Origin: Stieleria bergensis
GTDB lineage: Bacteria; Planctomycetota; Planctomycetia; Pirellulales; Pirellulaceae
Reading direction: 5' to 3'
DNA length: 64,000 nucleotides
Assembly: GCA_007745635.1 (NCBI GenBank)
Contig: CP036272.1
Span: 2,537,266-2,601,265 of the forward strand
This document shows, in pieces, positions 1 to 7,307 of the stretch (within the stretch, counting starts at the first letter, position 1; each line of letters opens with the position of its first letter). Below the pieces are notes generated by a model. The model did no database searches. It saw nothing but the letters and a program-made list of their open reading frames with translations, and had not been told where the DNA came from. The position numbers and the translations under genes were made by a program.

Positions 1-623
1 CTCACCTTGACCTGGCCCGCTACCGCATCGACATCTGGGGAAGCGAACCAACGTACAAGCGTTGTCACGGCGTCCGCCGCGAGCTCACTGTCAGCATCAA
101 CGGTTAGAAGTAACGATCCGGTAGCTTGCTCAAATCCATGATTTAGCGCGGATGACTTGCCACCATTTTCTTGAGTGAAGACGCTTAGTTTGACGTTCGA
201 TTCTTTAGCATATTCTCGGGCGATTTTGAGTGTGTTGTCGGTCGACCCGTCGTCAACCACGATGATTTCTAAGTTTTGGTAGTCTTGACCAGCAAGTGAC
301 TCGATGGTACGTAGGATTCCTTTCTCTTCGTTGTATGCGGGGACTACCGCAGTGACCGATAGATCGACCGGTGTGCTCGGCGCTGCTCTGCTCGGAATCA
401 TCAATAGGATCATATGGAAGACCCAGCGAATGGTGATCAGGGCGAGGCTAATCGTGGCGGCAATGGTCAAAAGGACAAAGATTGGATTGTCTCCGAGACT
501 CTCTACATCATTCAGGTCTGAGAGCAAGGCGAAGGCGTTCCTGCCAATGGCAACGGTAGAGATGAGGAGCACTAACGCGACCAGCAGAAATGATGGTTGT
601 CGGTTGGTAGATTTGGTTGTCAT
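1..623 (-). CDS. Membrane glycosyltransferase family 2 (3' part cut by window edge)
   Basis: The reading frame opens with ATG at 623 and runs off the left edge without a stop, giving 207 residues. Two hydrophobic segments (about 11-30 and 48-76) precede a GT-A nucleotide-sugar transferase domain. Visible motifs are VPAYNEE (94-100), DDGSTD (124-129), NGGKSSALN (153-161) and the metal-binding DAD (176-178). This is the pattern of processive membrane synthases such as PgaC, Alg8 or BcsA. In those families the enzyme adds sugars from a nucleotide-sugar donor to a growing polysaccharide at the inner membrane. The membrane-fusion gene lies just upstream on the same strand, which fits polymer synthesis and export. 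The C-terminal QxxRW region lies outside the window, so processivity and substrate cannot be judged. Confidence 0.9.
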   Translation of the reverse strand, partial: MTTKSTNRQPSFLLVALVLLISTVAIGRNAFALLSDLNDVESLGDNPIFVLLTIAATISLALITIRWVFHMILLMIPSRAAPSTPVDLSVTAVVPAYNEEKGILRTIESLAGQDYQNLEIIVVDDGSTDNTLKIAREYAKESNVKLSVFTQENGGKSSALNHGFEQATGSLLLTVDADSELAADAVTTLVRWFASPDVDAVAGQVKV

Positions 624-693
624 TTGTATTAACTCTGACGTTCTAAATACTTCTTAGGGTAGGTGCTGTATAGAGAAGAGCCCCGGCGTGTAG

Positions 694-837
694 TCAAACC
701 AGCTGTAGGGGAGCCGTTCGATCTACTCGCTCGCAGGCCAGTAGCTTGATTAGCTTAAACAGGCCTCTCCGGACGCGGGGAAGATCGTCGTAGAAAGGCC
801 TTGGTGGAGGTTGTTCCTGAAGGTGCTCAGGTGTCAA
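694..837 (-). CDS. Candidate 47-residue ORF between fusion protein and glycosyltransferase
   Basis: A small open frame starts at TTG (837-835) and ends in TGA (696-694). It begins next to the stop of the membrane-fusion gene. The product is proline- and charge-rich at the start and ends in a basic segment. The frame is open for about 18 codons upstream of the TTG and has no ATG, so the start is uncertain. It could be a small operon partner, or the remains of a longer C-terminus of the fusion protein. I recognise no family. It is listed because the gap is otherwise unexplained. Confidence 0.3.
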   Translation of the reverse strand: MTPEHLQEQPPPRPFYDDLPRVRRGLFKLIKLLACERVDRTAPLQLV

Positions 838-838
838 A

Positions 839-2203
839 TCATTGGATGAAACTAACCCACGAGGCGTCCGAGTCGGTCTCCTGATCGACTAGTACCTCCA
901 GCGGCATGGAGTCGTGCGTTAGCAAGCTGTGAACGAGTACGGCAGGGGCCGGAGTGGTCAGCAACAATTCGCAAGTCCCGGTACAGTCTTGTTCCGAGCC
1001 CGTTTGGTAGACAACGCATTTTGCGTCGAATTTTGATTCCTTGCTGCGGAAGTCATGTTGCACCACGTCGATTGAAAGTTCCGAGTCTCCTTGATTTAGT
1101 ACATTCCGCATCTTCTCGTCGCAGACCTTTAGCAAGACACCTGATTCGCCTGCCTTACTCATGGCTACAAGCGGAGTGCCGGGAACGGCCGACCGAGGCG
1201 ACGGGTGTTGCCACACGACGACTCCATCGTGAGGAGCAACGTGAATCAGTTTGCTTTCGATCGATGCGATCTCGTGGCGAATCGCCTCAAGTTGCAAATC
1301 GATTTGGGCCAACTTCGTAGTTTTATGATCGCGCATCACTTGATGCGTTGTTGAGCGGTGAGCGGTTGCCGAGGCGGATTGAGCATCATCCGTTGAAGCA
1401 ATCAACGTTTCGTCGCTGTCCAAAGCTGCGATCTTTTCCTGAATCGCGGCGGATTGGACTTCGATGGATTTCAAGTGAGTTCTGTACGCTGACGCATCGG
1501 TATTCACTTTCAGTGCCACCTTTTCCTTACCTCGAACTTCCGCCGAGCTCGCGAACCCGTCCGATTGCAATCGACGGAACTGTTCGCATTCCTCGTTCGC
1601 ATGTTGCAAATCGATTTCCAAGCGGGCGATTTCTCGTTTCAACGGGAGTCCTTGCAGCTCAAGTGACTGCAATTCTGCCCGATATTGGCGTAGCAAGCGG
1701 CGATTCCCCTCGCTCGGTTCCGATTCGTGCATCCCATCGATGTCCAAGATCGGTTTCTCACCGGGTAACGCGAGATTCGCTTCGATGAGTCGTTTGTCGA
1801 ACTCTAATTTACGTGCTTGTGATTCAAGTGATCTGCGTTTAGCATCGAGTTCGGGAGACGAAGCCTTGAGCAGCATGTCTCCTTTCTTAATCTCACCATA
1901 GGGAGCCATCTCGATGGACTTCGTTCCCGCAGTGGATCGAACCGCGGTAATATTCCAAGGGATCGCGACAGCTTTGTAAGTTTCTTTTTGTTGGGTCTGT
2001 GTCGTTAGTCCGAAAATGGGGAGGCAAAGAAGTAGGAAGGCGATCCCATACAAGGCGAGCGATACCATCGACGGGGCTCTTTTCGCGACCCAAATGATGC
2101 CCACGATAAGAATGGTGGCGATGAATGCAACTCCGAGCACCCACGAGAGTGCGTTTTGGATTTGCGATTGATCAGCTTGCCCTATTAAAGAGAGAGTGTT
2201 CAT
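839..2203 (-). CDS. HlyD-like membrane-fusion (periplasmic adaptor) protein
   Basis: A 454-residue protein. It has two transmembrane segments (about 17-40 and 46-66), a long charged helical hairpin region rich in Glu/Lys/Arg/Gln (about 105-320), and a lipoyl-like half motif near residue 330 (VAPHDGVVVW). This is the layout of HlyD/EmrA/Alg44-type adaptors that bridge an inner-membrane enzyme and an outer-membrane channel. I choose ATG at 2203 over the ATG at 2233. The resulting N-terminus, MNTLSL, aligns without gaps to the N-terminus of the small protein encoded just upstream. A glycosyltransferase follows and a TolC-type gene is divergent, so the three probably form one export route. The substrate is inferred to be polysaccharide, not shown. 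Confidence 0.82.
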   Translation of the reverse strand: MNTLSLIGQADQSQIQNALSWVLGVAFIATILIVGIIWVAKRAPSMVSLALYGIAFLLLCLPIFGLTTQTQQKETYKAVAIPWNITAVRSTAGTKSIEMAPYGEIKKGDMLLKASSPELDAKRRSLESQARKLEFDKRLIEANLALPGEKPILDIDGMHESEPSEGNRRLLRQYRAELQSLELQGLPLKREIARLEIDLQHANEECEQFRRLQSDGFASSAEVRGKEKVALKVNTDASAYRTHLKSIEVQSAAIQEKIAALDSDETLIASTDDAQSASATAHRSTTHQVMRDHKTTKLAQIDLQLEAIRHEIASIESKLIHVAPHDGVVVWQHPSPRSAVPGTPLVAMSKAGESGVLLKVCDEKMRNVLNQGDSELSIDVVQHDFRSKESKFDAKCVVYQTGSEQDCTGTCELLLTTPAPAVLVHSLLTHDSMPLEVLVDQETDSDASWVSFIQ

Positions 2204-2337
2204 GGTCAAGGAGTGTCCTGCAAGAGTAGTCATGTCAGATAAGTTGAATTCCGAGAAGAGATGCTCATTGACTGAGCGGTGAATTTTTGGCGACTTGAGA
2301 ACCGGTCGCGATCAGTCTTCGATTGTGACTTGTTATG

Positions 2338-2505
2338 TTATGTGTGGGACTCGAGACCACTGGGGCTAAGCGAGCTAAGGTCCCGAGTTAACCAAATGAT
2401 TCCAACCGTCGTGGCGCTAAATACCAAGACCACTCCAATGACATAAGTAAGTGCGGTTTGGATGTCGGTTGTTTCAATCTGTTGAAGTAGAGAGAGCAAG
2501 TTCAT
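2338..2505 (-). CDS. 55-residue membrane peptide, paralogue of the adaptor N-terminus
   Basis: This short ORF starts with ATG at 2505 and stops with TAA at 2340-2338. It has one hydrophobic helix (about 17-40) ending in GIIW and a basic residue, then a short polar tail. An ungapped alignment to the first 46 residues of the adaptor encoded 134 nt downstream gives about 19 identities, including MN-LSL, IQ-AL, V-GV and VGIIW. This argues strongly that the small ORF is real and arose by duplication of the adaptor's membrane anchor. It may compete with or stabilise the adaptor in the membrane, which is inference. It shares strand and probably transcript with the adaptor and glycosyltransferase. 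No known small-protein family was recognised. Confidence 0.65.
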   Translation of the reverse strand: MNLLSLLQQIETTDIQTALTYVIGVVLVFSATTVGIIWLTRDLSSLSPSGLESHT

Positions 2506-4119
2506 GATGAGATGGCTTCGGTCAGTATTTGGGAACGAGAAAAAAATGATCGCTGTGCGTCACACTAATGGCGTAAGCGAATGGTAGGGGTTAACTCGTT
2601 GAACTTTGCCAGGCGGAGTTTAAAGCCGTTCGGGATGCTTTGGGGTAAAGTGGCCCTGCGGCTTTAGAAGCTCTTTGTCGCGATGATCTTCGAGTCGGTA
2701 GCCGGCCGCTCACGAACCGATTGATGGGTTTGCAAAGCCGCCGGGCTTGATTCTGCTCGTGGTAAAAGCACCTGTCGCGCCAAACGAATGAAAACTGATG
2801 TCGGATTTGCGCAAGTCTCTTTGCAGCCGGTATTTATCGTGATTTGCTCTGTTTTTTTCGGAATTCAGAAGTGCAACGCATGTTGGCCGAATGAAACATT
2901 GGGCTTGTTGCCGTCTCTTTTTTTCAGCCGATGTTGTCTTTATGCCATGAACTGCATTTCTGGATGCCGATTAGAAGGATTTGCCGCTCTGATTCCAATG
3001 TGAAAATAAGTCTCTGTCCCTTTTTCGAATCGTTGGTACTCGCGAACGGTGGCGAGAGTCTGTTGCATCAGATTGGCTCGGGAGAGTGTTGAGCATCTTA
3101 AAACGGAATCTGAAGACAAATTGCGAGCGGGCGTGGGAGGCTGTCGCAACTTGGTCCGCGGTCTTGAAGGCAGCGTTTACTTTAGTGGACCACGTCTTTT
3201 GTGCTGGCTCGAAGTCATGAGCATCGCGACTGACTGTCTAGCAGTGAATTGGACTGCCAACTTCGCAGGAGACAGGCTTAACTTGGGCATTGTGTAGAAG
3301 TGACTGTTTGAACGATCTTCAGTGGCCGACCCAAGGATGCGCTTCAGCAAACGCTACCACTGGATGCTTGGCATGATAAGCGCTCACCGCGAGCCAGACC
3401 GTTGAAACCCATGGCGGACCATGCATCCAGCAACTGGAAGAGGCGATAAAGGGCCCCGATGCGATGAATTTGTGCGAGATAATTGCAGTTGTGCCCACTG
3501 AGGAATTCAGGTCATTTGTCACATCGCCTGAATATTGGATCGCCTTGGATCGCTTACATCTCCAATAGGGGACCAAACAGATTACTTCTGTGAATTGGCT
3601 AGAGATTGTCAAGGTAAGACCGATTTACCACTCATCGATCTTGTCCAACGCTAGCAACCGTTTGCTTTCTCAGGTGTTTCTAGCAAGTCGCTCGCGTTTC
3701 CCGTTCATGCTTCATCGGGAGCAAACTCTTCCTTTGTTTGTCTTGCCCCTTGACTCTTAATTACCGGTGTATCGCCTATTTTGGATCACGGCAACTGGAG
3801 GCGGTGCCTGGTACTGTCACAACTCCAGCAGTTAATTCGTTGATTGTTCAGCACGCCGGCAGTGGGCGCGGCGGACGCTCAGCAGGCCAGAGGAAAGACA
3901 CAGTGATTAAGCCCACTGTTTCCAGTTTTAAAGAGTTCCTGTGACGCTTGACTGAATACCCTCACGGATGACTTGCACGAAATATTTGGGTGGCTCATTC
4001 AGAATGGCCGATACAAAGGACAACTTCGTTTTAAAAAGTGCTGTCCGAACGAATGGTAGGACCGGGCAGCGCAAATTTGCTTAGCCCCGACTACCGTTGC
4101 CAGTTTAAGTCAATCAAAC
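2506..4119. other. 1.6 kb gene-poor divergent region
   Basis: This gap lies between the small membrane peptide (minus) and the TolC-type gene (plus) and should hold both promoters. The longest open frames here (for example 3319-3612 minus and 3738-3944 plus) lack recognisable domains, signal peptides or coding-like composition, and I do not call them. An 8-bp inverted repeat at 2621-2666 and a smaller hairpin at 2735-2748 are the only structures I could pick out. The length is unusual for this compact window and suggests a long leader, an unrecognised RNA, or a decayed gene. Confidence 0.6.
2621..2666. repeat. 8-bp perfect inverted repeat upstream of export operon
   Basis: TAAAGCCG at 2621-2628 is matched exactly in inverse by CGGCTTTA at 2659-2666, with a 30-nt loop. 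It lies about 115-160 nt upstream of the small membrane-peptide start on the minus strand, where a leader structure or operator would sit. A second, smaller hairpin (AAGCC/GGCTT, 2735-2748) is nearby. No named riboswitch was matched by eye. Confidence 0.4.
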
Positions 4120-6930
4120 ATGTCGAGAAAAATTCTTAAAGGTACGATCGCGGGCACTGTCCTCTCCTTAAGCATCTGGGGATCGCCGGCGTCTATCTCG
4201 TTCGCACAGGAAACGGAAGTCAAATCTGAGACGACTGCCTCGGGCAATTTGCGGAAGCATGCTGAGCTGCGTTCCATGCTCCAGTCAGTGGACGCTTTCG
4301 CTCAGCAGATCCTTCCTAGATTGGTTGCAGAGGCACGGACCCGGGAATGGGAGTCTAACCTGATTCTAGGAATATTTGAGCACAGGGTGAAGCACTCAAT
4401 TTCGTCTCACAGTAGGTCGGATGAGTACGCGATAGTGAGCAAAGCAGTTGACGAGTTTTCGCGACAGCTCAGAGCCGATGTCGAACGAATTCCAACCGAA
4501 TCCGCGCGGCGTGTTGCATTGGTAGCGCCCGACGGTCTCTTACTGAATTCAGTCAAGGACACACTTGTCGATCAAATCATTGGACGAATGTCGGAGTTGG
4601 ACGGTAAATCGAGCAACTCAGAAAGCGATCGGCCAAAGGACGCTCTTGGTTGGGCGAGGGTTAAGGTGTCCATCGCCAAAGATACAAAGTCCGAAGAAAA
4701 GTCGAGCTACTCTGCTCTTGACTGGAGGCAGCCTGTTTCGTTTGGTTCGGCCAACGGAAAAGGCCGCGGTGCTTTGTCTGTCGCCTCTGAGGAGAGGCCT
4801 GTAGACAAGCCCGGGGCGATTGGACTGGCATCTCATGCTTTCGGTGATGAAGCAGCGGGTCCGAAGTTGCGTCCCGCCGCAACGATTAGCGACGACCGGG
4901 ATTCATCAACGTTTCAACTGCTTAAGCCTTTAACGAATGATGGTCAGCTTGGCGAAGTCCAGTCGTCTTTAGCCAAAGGGATCCTCGACGTGACGCAACC
5001 CGTGGTCGCTGGCGAGAATTCAAGCTCGGCTGGAAATGTTTCAGCCTCTGTCGCCGGCATGACCACAGCAACGTCAACGCTGTCGACAGCCGAAGCGTTA
5101 CCAACGCCAGTAGGCACGCCAGAGGTTGTCCACCATATTGCGTCGCCCGCACCAGTGGTCATTGAACACGGCACGGTCTCTCCGTTTGTCCAGCAATATA
5201 CCCAACCTCATACTTGCGGTCCTCAATGCAGTCATAACACGAGGTTCCAAACGCGTTCCAGACTTTGCGACAACATTTTCCATCCTCCCGAGTGTTATCC
5301 CGTAATCGATGGAAACTCGCTGTTAGGGGAGTATCAAGCCCGAGCATCCACTTATCCGGATGACTCGGAGACAACCGTTTTTGTAGAACAGAAGCGACTA
5401 CCGAGCGACTATCGGGCCTGGTGGCACGATGCGGTCACGCAATCGTTTCAGGGAGAAGGAGCAGCTTCCATCCCTGTTGACGTTGAATCGTTGGTCCTAT
5501 TTTCAATGCAGTTTGCCCCCCAGATCGCTGCGTTACAAGTCGATCCCGCAATCCATGAAACAAGGATCGTCCAAGAGGATGCCGAATTCGATTGGATCGC
5601 CTTCGTCGAGGGCACGTACGACCATCTTGATGAGCCGTGGATTTACAATAATGCGCTCGTTATCGGCGGTGTTCCGGGCATCGTTTATAACCCAGATCGT
5701 TTGAAAAGCGATGAATTCAATGTCCAAGGCGGCATGAGGAAGATGTCTCGTAAAGGAGGCGAAGTGGAGCTGTATCAGGAGTTTGATTCTCTCTCCAATA
5801 ACCAACCGTTCCTTGATCCCAATCCAGCGAACACCGCGCGGTTTGAAATCAACGTCAAAAAGCCGCTTCTCCGTGGGAATGGGCTCGCGGTGAATCAGAG
5901 TCGTGTTGTGATTGCCCGATTGAACCGTGATATCGGCGAGAATGATACCGTCGTTAGCATCGAGGATCACATCTGCGATGTCCATGAGGCGTACTGGATT
6001 CTCTATCGCGAGCGCGCAAGTTTGCTCCAAAAGCTAAAAGCTCTCGAAAAGGGCGGTGACATTATGAAGGTCATCCAAGCGAGGCAAGATGTCGATGCGA
6101 CCCAAGGCCAACTCATGCGGACACGATCAGTCGTGGCGAAACGACAATCAGAGATTCCACGGTTACGAGCTGCCGTCAGGAATTCGCAGGCCCAATTGCG
6201 TCTTCTCGTCAACTCTCCTGATCTAAAGAACAATCTGAGTGCGGAGTTGCTACCGTTTGATCTTCCCAACAATGATCCTCTATCGGTATCGATGCAGGGT
6301 TCTTTCCAAACCGCGCTTACAAAGCGACAAGACATTGCAGCGGCGATCAAACAAATCCATCGCACCAGCATTCAATTAGAGGTGTCGAAGAACGATTTAC
6401 TGCCAAGATTCGACCTTGATCTCTACATGTATACCGCTGGCATCCAGCGGGTCCGCTCCAGTTTTGCGGATCAGTTTTCTAACGGCCCCGGTGTCGGAGC
6501 TGGGCTCGTGTACGAGCTACCTGTTGGTAATCGCAAGGCTCGTGCTGCGAAAGAGCAAAAAGAACTCCTGTTGACCAAAGCGTTCAAGGAATTCGAGGTC
6601 GTCGTAGAAACGGGGCTGGTCGAGACCGAACAGGCGGTGAATGATGTCAACAGTGCCTACGTCGAAATGCTGGCTTGCTACAATTCAATGATCCAAGCAA
6701 CGCGTGAAACGGAGTACGCGGAGACACGATGGCGTAACGTTGCCTCTGACGGAGCGTCACTGCAGTTCTTGGATGCCCTGTTCGATTCCCAGGATCGCAT
6801 GGCAGAAGAGGAGAGTAACTTTGTCGCCAGCCAAGTCAGGTATGAACTCGCAATTATTGAGCTCAAACGCGCCCTTGGGATTTTGCTGTGCGAACCTAGT
6901 AAAAATGCTCACGGGATTCCTGCGAAATAA
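4120..6930 (+). CDS. TolC-family outer-membrane efflux protein with long N-terminal extension
   Basis: A 936-residue protein, roughly twice the usual TolC-family length of 420-500. A signal peptide (about 1-30, ending FAQ) is followed by about 350 residues of low-similarity, Ser/Ala/Val/Thr-rich sequence. Next comes a short four-cysteine patch (CGPQC, then two more Cys within about 20 residues), and then the outer-membrane-factor domain from about residue 430 to the end. That domain has long helices and the family's repeated pattern of N-x-AR and helix-turn motifs (for example VRSSFADQFSNGPGVGAGL near 780-800). Family members form trimeric channels through the outer membrane. The gene is divergent from the adaptor/glycosyltransferase genes, so it is the likely exit channel. 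The Cys patch and extension could tether it to the cell wall, which is speculative. Confidence 0.85.
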   Translation: MSRKILKGTIAGTVLSLSIWGSPASISFAQETEVKSETTASGNLRKHAELRSMLQSVDAFAQQILPRLVAEARTREWESNLILGIFEHRVKHSISSHSRSDEYAIVSKAVDEFSRQLRADVERIPTESARRVALVAPDGLLLNSVKDTLVDQIIGRMSELDGKSSNSESDRPKDALGWARVKVSIAKDTKSEEKSSYSALDWRQPVSFGSANGKGRGALSVASEERPVDKPGAIGLASHAFGDEAAGPKLRPAATISDDRDSSTFQLLKPLTNDGQLGEVQSSLAKGILDVTQPVVAGENSSSAGNVSASVAGMTTATSTLSTAEALPTPVGTPEVVHHIASPAPVVIEHGTVSPFVQQYTQPHTCGPQCSHNTRFQTRSRLCDNIFHPPECYPVIDGNSLLGEYQARASTYPDDSETTVFVEQKRLPSDYRAWWHDAVTQSFQGEGAASIPVDVESLVLFSMQFAPQIAALQVDPAIHETRIVQEDAEFDWIAFVEGTYDHLDEPWIYNNALVIGGVPGIVYNPDRLKSDEFNVQGGMRKMSRKGGEVELYQEFDSLSNNQPFLDPNPANTARFEINVKKPLLRGNGLAVNQSRVVIARLNRDIGENDTVVSIEDHICDVHEAYWILYRERASLLQKLKALEKGGDIMKVIQARQDVDATQGQLMRTRSVVAKRQSEIPRLRAAVRNSQAQLRLLVNSPDLKNNLSAELLPFDLPNNDPLSVSMQGSFQTALTKRQDIAAAIKQIHRTSIQLEVSKNDLLPRFDLDLYMYTAGIQRVRSSFADQFSNGPGVGAGLVYELPVGNRKARAAKEQKELLLTKAFKEFEVVVETGLVETEQAVNDVNSAYVEMLACYNSMIQATRETEYAETRWRNVASDGASLQFLDALFDSQDRMAEEESNFVASQVRYELAIIELKRALGILLCEPSKNAHGIPAK

Positions 6931-7307
6931 GTCCGAGTGGCGAATGATTGCGAATGCCCGAGTATCCAAGGCGCGGGCGCGTTGGCCATTCGTAGCACGT
7001 CAAGGTTCCCGCTGTTTCATTTGGTAAATTGGATTGTTACTTCCTGTGACCAGGCTGTATTTGAACCGAGTGCCGTTGGTTTCGATTGAGACCGGTCGAA
7101 GTATGAACCCGCTGTTTGCGGCTTGTCCTTTCTCACCGGTATCGCACTCAGCCCCTTATCGTTTGCCAACGTTTCAGGGTCGTCCTTTGCCGTCGGTTGC
7201 TGAGCACGTGGCATCGAGGTGTGCTTCAACAATGGCTTGTCAAGACGCTGGTGTGTGACTGTTGCAGGCGACGCAGGTTGATCGTCGTGTGATGAGCTAG
7301 CTTGCCA
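6931..7307. other. Convergent intergenic gap
   Basis: This 377-bp stretch separates the plus-strand TolC-type gene from the end of the minus-strand MoxR operon. I see no credible gene and no strong hairpin with a T-tract. Two transcripts converge here, so termination must occur in or near it. Confidence 0.5.

Noticed and set aside
2727-2750. GCAAAGCC-containing hairpin resembling part of a c-di-GMP riboswitch
   Set aside because: Only one short segment resembles the consensus; the partner helix and the GGCAAACC part are missing, and the plus-strand gene starts about 1.4 kb away.
3319-3612. 97-codon minus-strand ORF in the gene-poor gap
   Set aside because: No signal peptide, motif, neighbour logic or coding-like pattern could be seen.
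5533-6030. 165-codon minus-strand ORF
   Set aside because: It lies fully inside the outer-membrane-factor domain of the TolC-type gene; it is a shadow frame.
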